Source of the DNA: Blakeslea trispora
Lineage: Eukaryota; Mucoromycota; Mucoromycetes; Mucorales; Choanephoraceae
DNA: 64,000 nt
Reading direction: 5' to 3'
Assembly (NCBI GenBank): GCA_025331445.1
Contig: JAIWNE010000016.1
Location: forward strand, 62,001-126,000
Shown here: positions 46,887 through 59,100 of the stretch, in pieces
How the letters are laid out: each line of letters begins with the position of its first letter
Position numbering within the stretch: the first letter of the stretch is position 1
Made by a program: the position numbers and the translations under genes
The notes under the pieces: model-generated
What the model was told of the DNA's origin: nothing
Database searches by the model: none
The model's input: the letters and a program-made list of their open reading frames with translations, nothing else

Positions 46887-47042
46887 TTAGTCATTCTGGT
46901 TGAGTTTATACTTGCTGCAACGCACACATGTAGCATATTCATTGAAACGATAAGCGGTCACAGCATCTAACTCTCTGAGGTGCAAATAAATAGACTCCAA
47001 GAAAGTTAGCACTTTTTCAAGCGTCTTAATTTGGAAGCTTGT
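46887..47042 (-). CDS. Possible orphan terminal exon, reverse strand
   Basis: About 50 codons on the reverse strand, just upstream of KAP123, have striking protein character: KTLEKVLTFLESIYLHLREL, then DAVTAYRFNEYATCVRCSKY, ending at a TAA (46889-46887). Upstream of 47042 the frame runs into a poly-A/T stretch and then antisense to KAP123 exons 1-2, so no obvious partner exon exists. It may be the last exon of a gene truncated by rearrangement, or chance. Product not recognised. Confidence 0.3.
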   Translation of the reverse strand, partial: TSFQIKTLEKVLTFLESIYLHLRELDAVTAYRFNEYATCVRCSKYKLNQND

Positions 47043-47113
47043 TAAACATAAACCAAGAAAAAAAAATTTACAAGTTACTTTTTTCTTTTTCTTTTTTTTT
47101 TTGTCAACGCAAT

Positions 47114-50100
47114 ATGGAAGTGAGTAGTAGGGCAAAGTGTCAAACATACAACATAGCATATTCTTATTCATTTTCTCGGAAAAACAGCAATTTCTTGCAG
47201 GTCTCGACGATCTCTTAACCAAGTTAGCTCAAGCTCAAGATTCAGAGACTATCAGAGCTGTAAGTGTATTAAACTTGTCATTGTATACAAGATCTAATTT
47301 TTTTTATATGCTCAATAGGCTACCTCTGCCTTGAACACACAATACTATGCTTCCTCTGATTGTGTACCTGCACTTATCGAGATTATTGGTCGTTCACCTC
47401 ACTTTCAGGTACGCCAGTTGGCTGCAGTTGAGTTGAGAAAGAGAATCTCGAAATGGTGGTCTCAAATTCAAGAAGCCGTCAAGGTCAACTTGCGTTCTCA
47501 ACTGTTGACGATCGCTTTGAATGAACAAAAGTAAGAGAAACAGATCTAAAAAGAGCGATGGCGAATGATTGACCTTTCTTGTTTAGTGATCAAGTTCGCC
47601 ACGCTGTTGCCCGTGTTATTTCTTCAGTTGCTAGTGTTGATATGCCTGACGAAAAATGGCCCACCTTGTTGAACTTCTTGCAGGAATCTTGTGCTAGTCA
47701 GACTGCTTCCCACCGTGAAATTGGTATCTACTGTCTTTACACCTTATTTGAAGTAATTGCCGACTTTTTTATGAACAACACTACATCTCTTTTTGAATTG
47801 TTCAACAAGTTGATTGTGGATCCTGAGAGCAGATCAGTCAGAATTACTACCGTTTTGGTTCTCGGCAAACTCTCTGAATTTGTAGACAGTGAAGATAAGT
47901 CTACTATCGTAAGTTGCGCTTATATCATCAAACATTTGCTTTTGAAGAGAAACTTATATATTTGTACCAATAGAAAATGTTTAGAGCTATCATTCCCAAC
48001 ATGGTCAATGTTTTGGAGCAATGTATCAAGGATGGTGACGAAGAAAATGCTGCTCAAATCTTTGAGGTGTTCAACACCTTGTTGATGTTGGATGCACCTT
48101 TATTAAATGAACATTTGGCTCAATTGATTGACTTTTTCTTGACCATTGGTGGCAATGCTGAGTTAGATGATAGCATTCGTGTCTTTGCTCTTTCATTCTT
48201 GATGTGGGCTGCTATCTACAAACAAAACAAGATTAGAAACCTCAAGTTGGTTGGTCCAATTGTTGAAAGACTGATGCCTATTGGTACTGAAGAAGATCCT
48301 GAAGATGTCGACGAAGACTCTGCTTCTCGTTTGGCCTACAAGGTCTTGAACGCTTTGGCTACTAACATTCCTCCTCAACAAGTATTCCCCGTTGTTATGC
48401 CCTTTGTCTTGAATTACATTCAAAACCCTAATCCTAACTTCCGCAAAGCCTCCATGATGGCCTTTGCTGTCACAGTCGAAGGCTGTACCGAAATTATTGC
48501 CAACAAGCTTAACGAGCTCTTGCCTTTGGTATGTACTGGTCTCCAAGACAATGAGATTATTGTACGTCGTGCAGCTTGTATGGCTCTTGGCTGTCTTGCT
48601 GAAGAAATGCCTTCTGACATCTCTGAGCATCACCAAGCCCTCTTGCCTCTTGTCTTCAGCTTGATGAATGATAACAACACTGAGGTTATCAAGCACGCTT
48701 GTAATGCACTGGATGCCATCCTCGAAGGCCTTGGAACCGATATTATCCAATACCTTCAAATGTTGATGGAAAAACTCTTGTTTTTACTGAGCAGTTCTGC
48801 TGAAACCGAAACTAAGGCTACAGTCATTGCTGCTATCGGTAGTGCAGCCCATGCTGCTGGTGAAGCTTTCCATCCTTACTTCAATGAAGTCTTGCCTCGT
48901 ATCGTTCAACTTATGTCTTTGAAGGAAACATCAGACGATCAGTTATTAAGAGGTGTTGCTACCGATACTGCTGGTTCTATTGCTGAAGCTGCTGGAGCTG
49001 ATCTCTTCAGACCTTACGTTCAAAACGTAATGGCCTTGGCTGTCGAGCAACTCTACTTAGACTCACCCCGTCTTCGCGAATGCTCTTATGCTCTTTTCTC
49101 TAACCTTGCTCGTGTCTTTGGTGAAGAGTTTGCTCCTTTCTTGCCTACCATTGTTCCTGAAATCTTGAACTCATGTAAGGCTGAAGAAAAGAACGAAACT
49201 GTCTTGGATGAAGAAGTTGATTTGACCACTGGAGGCGACATGGATGATGACCTTGAAGATGACTTTGACAACTTCAACTTCAACTCAGCTATTGCTGATG
49301 AAAAGGAATTTGCTGTAGATGCTTTAGGTGAATTGTTTGCTAACACCAAGTCTCATTTCATGCCTTATGTCGAGCCATCTCTTCTTGAACTGCAAAAGCT
49401 GACTAGCCACCTTTATGATGGTGTTCGCAAATCAGCCACTCAAAGCTTATTTACTTTCCTCAAGACTTTCTACATCATGTCAAACCCCACCAGCCCATGG
49501 ACACCTGGTGTTCCCGCCACTTATACTGTTCACGAAAACGTTCAAAACTTGATCAACTCTATTATTCCTATGACTTTAGAATTATGGAAAGAAGAGGATG
49601 ACCGCTCCACAGTTGCACAAACATGTCAAGAATTTGTTACTGCTCTTCGCTTGATGGGCCCCATTTTGGTTTCTGATGTACTCGAAGACATTGCTCAAAA
49701 CTTATTAGAAATTTTCCAAAAGAAATCGATTTGTCAACAAGCCTTTGATGATGGTGACTATGATGAAGAGGATGATGAAATTGAGTCTGAGTCAATTTTG
49801 ATCACCTCAGCCGGTGATCTCGTTGCTGCTCTTTGTGAAGTTGTTGGTCCTAGCTTCAACAAGTATTTTGAAGTTTACTTGCCTTTGATCTGTAAATACT
49901 ACAAGCCTACCAAGACACAAGCCGAACGCTCTATGGCAATTGGTTGTTTAGGTGAATGTATTGTTGGCATCAAGGAAGCTGTTACTCCTCATACTGAGCG
50001 CTTGACTCAGTTGTTCGTAAAGGCATGTAGCGATGAAGATGAACTCGTTCGTAGCAATGCTGCTTTCGCCTTGGGTTGTTTGACTATCAACACTCAAGTT

Positions 50101-50584
50101 GATCTCAGCCCTCATTATCCTACTCTTTTGACTGCTCTTTCTCCCCTTTTCAGCAATCAAACTTTGCCTAATACAGTTGACAATGCAGCTGGTGCTGTTG
50201 CTCGCCTTATTCTAGCTCACCCTGAAGCTGTGCCATTAGATCAAGTATTGCCTACTTTCACTAATGCTTTACCTTTGAAGGCCGATTTTGAGGAAAACCA
50301 ACCTGTCTTTGATTGCATCTTCAAGCTCTTCAATGCTAACAACCAATTTGTAATTATTATATTAGAACGCTTTGCAAAACTAACATGCTAACATATAACC
50401 TTGTCTATTCATCTAGATTCTCAGCAATTTGCCTCAGTTCCTTCACATTTTTGCTCAGGTTCTTTCTGACAATGAACAGCTCAAGGAGACTACACGTGTT
50501 CATTTGGTTGAGCTCATTCGCCACCTGAACTCTCAATCACCTGAGTTAAACATCGGATCCAGCGAGTTGGCTCGTTTCTTGTAA
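47114..50584 (+). CDS. KAP123: Karyopherin Kap123 / importin-4, HEAT-repeat import receptor
   Basis: Six exons: 47114-47119, 47188-47259, 47319-47530, 47587-47908, 47974-50349 and 50417-50584, encoding 1,051 residues. The protein is a superhelix of HEAT repeats. Seen: the importin-beta N-terminal block (FLAGLDDLLTKLAQAQDSET, then RQLAAVELRKRISKWW), repeated helical pairs such as ALGCLAEEMP and SDQVRHAVARVISSVAS, an acidic loop DDDLEDDFDNFNFNSA, and WTPGVPATYTVHENVQ. Kap123 imports ribosomal proteins and histones H3/H4 through the nuclear pore, releasing cargo on Ran-GTP. The first coding exon is only ATGGAA, split from the rest by a 68-nt intron. Length is slightly below the usual 1,080-1,110. 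An AATAAA lies at 50671-50676. Confidence 0.93.
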
Positions 50585-50670
50585 AATGTCTTTCTGAAAA
50601 ATTATGCAAGATATATCACTTATACAATTTAATGCTTTACAGCCCAGTAATAATAATATCATAAAGATTT

Positions 50671-50676
50671 CAATAA
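50671..50676 (+). terminator. Polyadenylation signal AATAAA of KAP123
   Basis: AATAAA followed by an A-run, 87 bp after the KAP123 stop. The next gene is on the opposite strand, ending at 50842. Confidence 0.45.
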
Positions 50677-50841
50677 AAAAAAAGCCTTATCTCTAGAGAA
50701 AATATAGTGTTGTATTATTTTGTAAACAAGTAGAAAATGGTTCCAAACTTTAGAAGGTTATGATAGGATAAGTAATAAGATATTTTATTTTAGTTTTGAG
50801 TAGGATATGTTCTGGTAAATAATGACTTGATATAATTGCCC

Positions 50842-53536
50842 TTATGGAGAAGCATGGATTTCTGATTGCAGTTGGTTCACCAGTCTATATTTACACGCTT
50901 ACTTAATATCATAGAAACATAATTGAGACAAGTAGCACTTCATGTGATTATACCTTACGAGCTGTGCATTCTCGTCTTTACAAGCTGTGCACTCCTTTTT
51001 TAGGTCATCTAAGAGGACTTGATTGTTATGCGTTAGAGTCTCCCAATGTTTGGCCGTTTCTTGTAGTTTCTGAATATGACTCTCACATTCGTTTATTTTT
51101 GCCTACATATATAAGTTGAGTCTCTTTTGTCAATCTCTCTTCTTTCCTTCCCACAAGAGGGATGTCTTGTTATCAGCCCCCATATGTGTATAAAAGATAC
51201 CTCATAGTCATGCAACTCTCTTTCATATCGATCAGATGAAATCTTGTTATCATCCTGTAGTTTTTCGATAGCTTTTTGCTTTGCAGCAACTAAAGCTTTT
51301 ATACGGTATGCAAAGTCTTCTAGCTCTCTATCCTTTCCATCAACTAGCATTTGATATTGGTTCTGCATCGTTCTGATTTCTTTTCGATGTTGTTCTGCTA
51401 TTCTGACTACTCTTTCTTCATTGGCTGCATCTCCAGAAGCTATCATGCTACTTGGTCTTGTTGGAGATTGTGGTGGCGTAGTAGCTGCCAGCTTTTGTTC
51501 AAGGCTAGAAATAGTCTTGAGCGCGGTTGCTTTTTCTTGTGTTAGTCGATTGATTTGTAACTCATGCGTTTCTTTGATGTTTATTAGTCGAGATTTGAGT
51601 TCATTGAGTTCTTTTTGTTTGTCATCGATGCGCTTCAAGCATTCTTGATGAATGTCCTTAATAGGACTTCCTGACTTGGGATTGTTAATATCATCTTTTC
51701 CGGAAGAAGAAGAAGGGGATGTCTTTGCTGTATGCTCTAAGCGAATAGTGGCAGCTTCCAAAGAATTCTGAAGATTTTCAACTTGAAGAGATAAATCTTC
51801 AATTTGAGCTGATTGCTCTTCAATTTGCGCCTCTTTGTTTTCGCATATTTCATGTAATTTATCCATCTCTGATTCATGTGCTTCCTTCATGGATAGCATG
51901 GCTGTGCTATATTCTTGCTCTTTTGTTAGAAGTTGATCATGAAGTTGATCTAGTTTTTGTTGAGCAGATCGGGTCTTTTCCAACCATGCTTCTGCTGTGT
52001 CATCACTGCCATTTTGTAACTGTCGAATCTCCTCTCTGTATCGACGCTCAAGAGCCTCTGAATTTTGTAGTGACATACGCTTGTGTTCTTCAAGAGCGGC
52101 AGAGGTGTCTTCAAGCTCTTTTTGAACCTTGCGTACATGGCTGTTTGTCTGCATTTCCTCCATAAGTTTGATTTGATCTTTAAGTTTTGAGACTGTTGAT
52201 TCTTGTTCTGCTTGTTGTCTCTCAAAGTGCTCCCTTTCTGACTTTAATTTCGTATCAAATTCCTGCTTTAGACTCTATAGTTACATAAAGAAATTAGACT
52301 ACAACGTACTATATCCTTAGCATGCTGGATTTAATGCAACCTTACCTGCAATGTATCGTCATGCTCCTGTTTCAACTGATTGATCTGTTTTTTATAAACT
52401 TCCTTTACTTCATCAAGCTTTTCCTCATGTTCAACATTCAGCTTAGTTTTGAGTGCGATCAATTCAGCTTCGAGCTTTCTCTCAAAAGCCAATGATGCGT
52501 TCTTCGTTTCAATTTCATGTGCTTTTTGAAGTCTGTTTTCTGCTTCCTATTGTTTAAAGGAATTGTACAAATAAGCATATATAAGTATATGTCTCTCTTG
52601 CTTTATACATACGGAAACCAAATCGGCTAATTCCTCTTCTCTTTCCTCGTTAGATGGACTATTTCTTTCTTTCTCTAAAGCCTATTTCGATCAAGTTAGC
52701 ATGATGAAGTAAATAGTCTTAAAGTCAAGTGTACTACCAGCTGTAATTCTTCTTTCACTTTTTTCAAGTCCGCTTCAAGGGCAGCAACTTTAGCCTCATT
52801 CTAGAACAGGAAAGTTCCCGATTATAAATGCTAATTCTTGATTGTGCCTCTCTCTTTTTTTTTCCCTCTCTTATTTACCTCTGATTCCATGGCTGTTTTG
52901 CTTGCTTGTAATTGTTTAACCTTTTCTTCTGTTTCTGACAACTAAAAAGAAATGAGAATTTAATTGCTTACTGTTTCATCTTTTTCTTCTTCTTTTTTAT
53001 ACCTGCTCCTTCATTGTTTGAACTTCTGCCAACGATTCTAGACCTGCAGGAGAAGAAATTCGTTTGTTTTGGTTGCTGGCAACAGTATTCGTGCTTGTGA
53101 CATTGATAGATGATCTACGAGATAAAGGCGAAGCAGTTGCTTTTGGACTTGATGTGGTAGGAACAATCGAGCGACGTCTTGGGCTAGGTGAAGTAGGTGA
53201 AGCAGGAGTTTTACTAGCACGGTCTGCCTTAACAGTAGTAGCTGCTTTTCTAGTAGTTGAAGTAGGTGAACTAGGGCCTGAAGAGGTTCCAGAGTTGCGT
53301 GACCGCGATACAGAAGGTGACAGAGGCTTTACTACCGATGCTCGTCGAGTGGCAGTGCCTGGAACCATCGTGGCTCTGGTTGCACCGGGTGCTTTTGCTG
53401 TAGTAGGGTTACTAGGGACAGTGGTTGCTCTTGTTGGTTTCGCTGTACTGACAGGTGCTCCATTCTCGCCTGGTTTGATTCCCAGCTCTGATAGTAGTGA
53501 CTTTCGCTTTGTAGCTCTTCCAGAATTATCTGACAT
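50842..53536 (-). CDS. Coiled-coil protein with basic Ser/Pro/Thr-rich head
   Basis: Eight reverse-strand exons: 53536-53003, 52941-52879, 52800-52738, 52681-52613, 52546-52346, 52274-51201, 51102-50954 and 50884-50842, giving 731 residues. The first 178 residues are disordered and basic, rich in Ser, Pro, Thr, Ala and Arg (KRKSLLSELGIKPGENG, then SRSRNSGTSSGPSSPTSTTR). The rest is nearly continuous heptad coiled coil with a short break (SPTRPSSM) near residue 560, ending KDENAQLVRLVNQLQSEIHA. The layout resembles microtubule- or cytoskeleton-associated proteins such as CLIP-170 tails, but no CAP-Gly domain, zinc knuckle or SxIP motif is visible, so no name is given. The final exon needs the donor AG|GTATAA rather than GTAAGG to stay in frame. 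It converges on KAP123 with 257 bp between stops. Confidence 0.75.
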
Positions 53537-54651
53537 AAAAAAAAGAAATGAATGAAGAAAAAAAAAAGAAGGATGAATCCAAGGATAGACTCTCAGAAGA
53601 TTGAAAAGCAATAAAAAAAAAATAGAAGTAAAAAAAACAAGAAAGGAAATAAGGGGGGAGACAACAGCTTTCAGATGTTAAGCTTAAATTTTTAATTTAG
53701 TGCAACCTAACTTTTTGTTAGCAATAAGCCAGAAGTGCACCATTTCCTGAAATGGATTACACATTGAGATTGCACAAACTGCACCTATGCAGCATTTTAC
53801 TCTCCCAATATCTCTCATAATAAACTTGTTTTTGAATCATTCAAAGTTGGGCTCAAACTTTGTGTTTATCCAGATCTTGCCTTTGTATTGTGTTCAATTT
53901 TTATTACTTTCAATTGAATGTTACTTTCAATTTTTTGTCTATGAAAAATGAAAGCTATTGTTGTAAACGAACAAGAAGGTAAGGTCATACTAATATAGCT
54001 CGAATCTTTCAGAGCTACAGATGCTTTCAAATTATAATTCTTTTCAAAGAAAAAATCCTCTGTCATGAATTCCCGAGTTTTTCACTACATGAAGGAGTAC
54101 TGGTCTGACACTTTACAGAGCCAATTGACTTTTTTTTCTTGAAGAATCAAGCCAGTAGGCCCTAAAGAAAAGAATGACTAGCTATAACATTATAAGCGTC
54201 AAGAAGCAAGCGAAAACAACACGTGCTATCATTTCATTTTTGTTTTGTGGCCCTATCCATCATAAATCATGTCCAAATATAATTGATACTAGCATTAATA
54301 TTTTTATTTTAGTACCTATGTTAGTACATCATGGGTGCTGTGTAAAAGAAAAAGGCTTCAGGACAATAGCCATACTTTACTCGGAAAAAGCAAAGCAAAA
54401 CTGACTCTTTTTTTTTAGAGGTTCGAGTTACTGGCAAAAAAAGAAACGACAGAGTCAAGCTCTTTGAGTGGGAGGGGGGGGGACAACCACAGTAAAGAAA
54501 GCCTTTCTTGCTTGACAGCCAAATAAACACATATAAATGTAATCCAATGTGCATAGTTTATAACTCTGATGAGCCTATTTGAAATAGCGACCTGGTCGAC
54601 AAATGAATTTAAGCTATTCAGCTTACACTCGATTGCTTTCTGGACATCAGA
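53537..54651. other. Divergent intergenic region
   Basis: About 1.1 kb between two divergent genes, AT-rich, with a G-run near 54472-54481. It should hold both promoters. Short frames at 53866-54066 and 54174-54554 are unsupported. Confidence 0.45.
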
Positions 54652-56049
54652 ATGAGTACAGCTGCTAGTTTTACTAAGCTATGGTCTAGCAAACTCTCAG
54701 ACTCTATCAACTGTGTAGCTGTTGGGAAGCCATTTCTAGAAGAGCTGAGTGAAGAGAATGATATCTTGATTGGAACAACAGCAGGTCGTGTTCTGATTCT
54801 AAACCAAACCAAAGTATGTTATTAAAAGAAAAGGGCAACACAGTACTGATTTGACTTATTAGCCTGTAGAAGGATTACTAGAAACCAAAGGAGGATCTAT
54901 TCAGTCGATTCAGCTTCATGACCTGACAGGTTTTGGTGCACTCGATCTTGCTGTAGGCGATTGCGATGGTATCGTCACTCTATTTTCTCGACAACAAATT
55001 CTTAGTAAACGTGATTTGGGATCGGCCATCACCGACATCACCATTCACCATGACCTAAGTAAGTTTTACACAAAAAAAAAAAGTTCTCTCTATTGAATGA
55101 ATCTGGTGGTGTATTTTAGCTGGTAGTTGTGAGATTATTGCAGGCGATATCAATGGCAGCCTAACGAGTTTTCAGCAGCACGATGCATTATGGAAAATAA
55201 ACATTGCAGAGGAATCAGCCAAGCTGGCTACTTTGGGGTCAGTAAGTATTCACAACTTACGCCTATAGCTGTTTTAATGACAAAAAAAAGAAAGGACGAC
55301 AATCACCTTCTATACGATGTACTCTTTCCACCATATTGAAAGATAGGTTTGGACTAGATATGACTTGCTTACTTGTTTGTGATGGATGGCCACTCGTTCA
55401 TTTTATACAAAATGGAGAGCGAATTCAATCTTTGCGACTTCCAAGCGTTACCAATTCAGTATGTAGCCACACATCCAGTGGATGAAGTACTTTTGATCTA
55501 ATTGGTTTCATTTAGCTTTGTGCAGGTCACTTTATCAGTGAAGATGGACTAAAGCGTTTTGTTGATGGCCACACAAGCAAAAAATTGCGTCTAAACTCAA
55601 ATAAGGCAGACTCACGGCAAGTGTTGTTTGCAGGACAGGATGGTTATGTTTATATGATGGTTGATTTTGAGGTAATCTTTTTTTTTCTATTCACTAAAGC
55701 ATGTTAGAACTCAAATCTCATCTATAAAAGATATTTCAATGGTTCAAGGTTGGCTTTTGTCTGACAAAAATCATCCAGTTTCGACCATCTGGCTTGCCGG
55801 CACATGAACCGGATATTGCGATGTGCACAGGACACTCAAACGAAGTTGCCATATATCAAGATGGACAGGTAATCTACTAGCATACATCCTATTCTTCTTT
55901 ATATTCATGGCCTGATATAGAAAATCTCAAGTATAAAGACATCAGATTGGCCACATGCTATCACTTTAGGCGATGTAAATGCAGATGGAAAAGACGAGCT
56001 TATCTTAGGATTACTAGATCAAACAATTGAAGTTTATGAATGGAAATAA
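54652..56049 (+). CDS. FG-GAP/ITFG2-like beta-propeller protein
   Basis: Seven exons, 54652-54813, 54863-55058, 55120-55237, 55347-55458, 55516-55671, 55731-55868 and 55921-56049, encode 336 residues. The repeats have the FG-GAP style of strands: ENDILIGTTAGRVLILN, LTGFGALDLAVGDCDGIVTL, CEIIAGDINGSLTSFQ, and PHAITLGDVNADGKDELILG at the C-terminus, which resembles a calcium-binding-like DxNxDG loop and an ITFG2 repeat. ITFG2 is a subunit of the KICSTOR complex that restrains TORC1 in animals; assigning that role here is inference. The protein may be too short for a full seven-bladed propeller. The third donor (GG|GTCAGT) is non-standard and was chosen by phase. It converges on the giant gene with 76 bp between stops. 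Confidence 0.65.
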
Positions 56050-56125
56050 TAATAATAATACTAAAGAAATAAAAATGGTTTATTCTTTATTGATGTTTAA
56101 TAAACTATTGCTTATGGCATCTTTT

Positions 56126-59100
56126 TTATTGCTTGAGTGTTCCTTTAACCTTGGGAACCCAGACACGAGGAGCAGAAGGTGCTTGCTTTTCGTTCCAAAC
56201 TTTAGTCATAGAATCATGTTCCAAGAAAGACTGAACACTTTCACCAAAAACGTCAAGACCGTCCACCTTGATATCGTATTGGATGGTTTGTTCGTTCACA
56301 TGAGAACTGTGATCTTCACGCTCAACTAGCACAGCATGACAACCTTGGGCTTTGGCAGCAGTGACGAGCTGGTAATCTGAACTGACAACAGCTAATTCAT
56401 GGGCTTGTTCAAGACCCAACAGTTGAATGGTTCCTTTGACGACAGATTCTGAGGCAGAAGCTTGACTTGAGCTTGCAAACATGTCAGCAGAGAACTGAGC
56501 ATGCCAGCAAAGACAGTTGTTCTGAGCTAGCTTGACCATAGTTCCGGTAGAGAAGGTATCAGAGATAGCAACAGTAGCATACTTGGACAAAGATTGGTTC
56601 TTGAGGCGGCGAATACCAAAGGAAACATCATCATGAACTCCAATGTCCTTCCAGGCACGACACAATTGCTTGATTTCAGAATCATCGAAAGAATCCTTGA
56701 TGTAGTAGCGTTGAAGGATACGAACAAGTGCCTCATAAAGACAACCCTCATCACTCACAAATCGCTTGTGCATAAAGTTTTCACGCTTGATGTTTGCATA
56801 GGTTTCATACCAGTCGATGACCAAGTTGTTGAATTGCAAGCTTGAAAGAACGGCATCATGCTTGGATTCGATGACCTTCTTCCATACTTGATACAAGTGC
56901 TTGTGGTAGTCGGCAACAGTACCTGCCAAGTCAAAAGCAATAGCACGAACGCCCTTGAAGGAGGCAGGGATGGTGGCAGTTTCAGACCAAGTAACAACCT
57001 TACCGTCAAATGCACATGAAATGGCCATGTCAACACCAGTCTCAAGTGTGTGACTAACGCGGGTTTGAGTGCGATGGACGACAGCTTCAAGACGTTCAGT
57101 AATAATATCAACATCTTCGACTTCAATGCGTGTAATAACTTCACGGACAACAGAGAGCTGAAGAGCCAAGACAGTGCGAATACTATCGACACAATCAAGT
57201 GTCTGCTTGACAGAGTTAATAACCAAGGTTTGAGTGTCCATTTCGACTTGACTGGTTGCGCTAGTCTTGGTAGTGCTCAAGAATTGGTTTTTGATCTCCT
57301 TGATCATCACATCAATTTCACGTTCAGCTGTATCAAGCTTGGTAAGAATATCCTTGCGAATTGTTTCAGAGTTACCATGGATAATAGTAGTAATATCAGA
57401 GAGCAAAAGGACAAGCCAGTTGGTGATCTTGGTCTTGCTTTCTTGAACAATCACAGTGGTCTCAAGTTGGAATCGCTTTTGAGTTTGTTGACGAGTCTCC
57501 TTGACGATCTGAATCGTGTTCTCGGTAGCTTTGGTTTGTTCATGAGTGGTGATAGCTTGACCATGAGTGACCTTGGATTGATCTACTGTAGAGGTAATGC
57601 TTGAGGCATTTTCAAAGTGGATCTCAAGAGCAGTGCTAACCTGCTGCTTAGTAGCAGAGACATAGTTTTGAATTTGGGTGGACAAATCAATGGAGCTAGA
57701 AGAGCTATGGCTGACAATCTCAGAGATCTGAGTGGTCTGAGTCAGAGTAGTGGTCTTGATCCATTCGAGTGTCTGAGTGAAGGTACGCTTTGTCTCGGTA
57801 GTGGTGCTATAAGATTCGGAAGCAGCGTGTTGGGATTTGAACTCGTTGATGGTTACTTCTAACTCAGATTGAGCTTCCTTGATGATTTGATTGACTTCAA
57901 CAGTAACATTGTTTCCACCCTTCTTGGTAACAGCAGTAACTCGATCGGTCAACTGAGCAAACCAACGGTCGATCTTTGTCTGAACGTCCTTTAGACTGTA
58001 TTCCTTGACAACTTGAACCTTAGTAGCCTGGGATTGCTGGTTCTTCTTATGATGGTCAATTGCAATAGCAGCAGCAGCAGCAACTGCAACAGCGCCTGTG
58101 GCAGCCTTCTCGATGGTGCTCTTGTAAGCATCATGGCGATTCTTCTTTTCAGCTTCCGTAGTCACCTTTTGTTGAACACCAGTGATGTGATCTACATTGG
58201 CAATCTTTTCAACAGCTTCACAGTGAATGCCAACTTCTTGCTTCAACTTGGTCTCAGACTTTTCAAGGGCAGAAATGATCTTGGACTTGTTAGAAGTGTT
58301 GCTAACTGCATTCTTGACTGTTTCTAGTTGGTTTTGTACACTAGATTTGACATTACTGAAGAAGATGTCAAGATGATGGTCTGCAGTTACTTCGGTAGTA
58401 GTAGATGTCTTTTTGGTCTGGGCAGCAGTCTGTTGGAGCTTTTCGATCTTTGTCTTCATCTCAGTTTCGGCTTCAACAATCAGTTCATTCACCTTTGTTT
58501 GTTTCTCTTGCTCAGAACAGTCGCTAGCTTCTAGAGTATCGGAAATCTTACGCTTAAGGCTAGTAAACCAACCTTGAACTGTTGTAGTTGCTTCTTTAGC
58601 AGTCTTGCTGACAACAATGACTAATAAAAAAAAAGCATGAATTAAGCTGAAAAAATAAAAAAAAAATGCATTCCATGATACTTACGGCTGGCAGTAATAG
58701 ATTCAGAAGCAATGGTGAAAGTACTTTCAATCTTACTCTTTGATTGCTTGCTAGATTCCAAAACCTTCTCGATAGCCAACTTAGAGTCAGTAGTAGTATG
58801 AGAAACTGCTTCAACGGAAACAGTCTTGATTTCATTGATTTGTTCACGAACGGTCTTTTGTACAGAAGAAAGAGCTTGTTCAATCTCAGTACGAGTCTTC
58901 TTATCAACCTTGGAGGATGTAGCCTTTGCTTCATTGAAGACCTTTTGAAGATCATGCTCGCTTGCTTCAATCATATTGCAAACATCTTCTTGCAAGCTAG
59001 ATCCACCTTGACGAATGCGGCAAACAATACGTTCATACAAGGAAACGAAAATGGTAATGGTGGTAACACGAATTTCTTGAATTACGGTATAAGCAACCTT

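Noticed and set aside
48193..48759. 188-codon reverse frame
   Set aside because: Antisense of KAP123 exon 5, no independent support.
53064..53555. 163-codon forward frame
   Set aside because: Antisense of the Ser/Pro/Thr-rich head of the coiled-coil gene, which has consistent exons on the reverse strand.
55737..55780. 30-nt in-frame intron (GTTGGC...TCCAG) in the ITFG2-like gene
   Set aside because: Too short for this genome's introns and the frame is open without removing it, so it is treated as exon.
57050..57604. 184-codon forward frame and similar forward frames between 56027 and 63835
   Set aside because: All are antisense to the giant repeat/HAD gene, whose four exons join in perfect phase and carry the repeats and the HAD domain.
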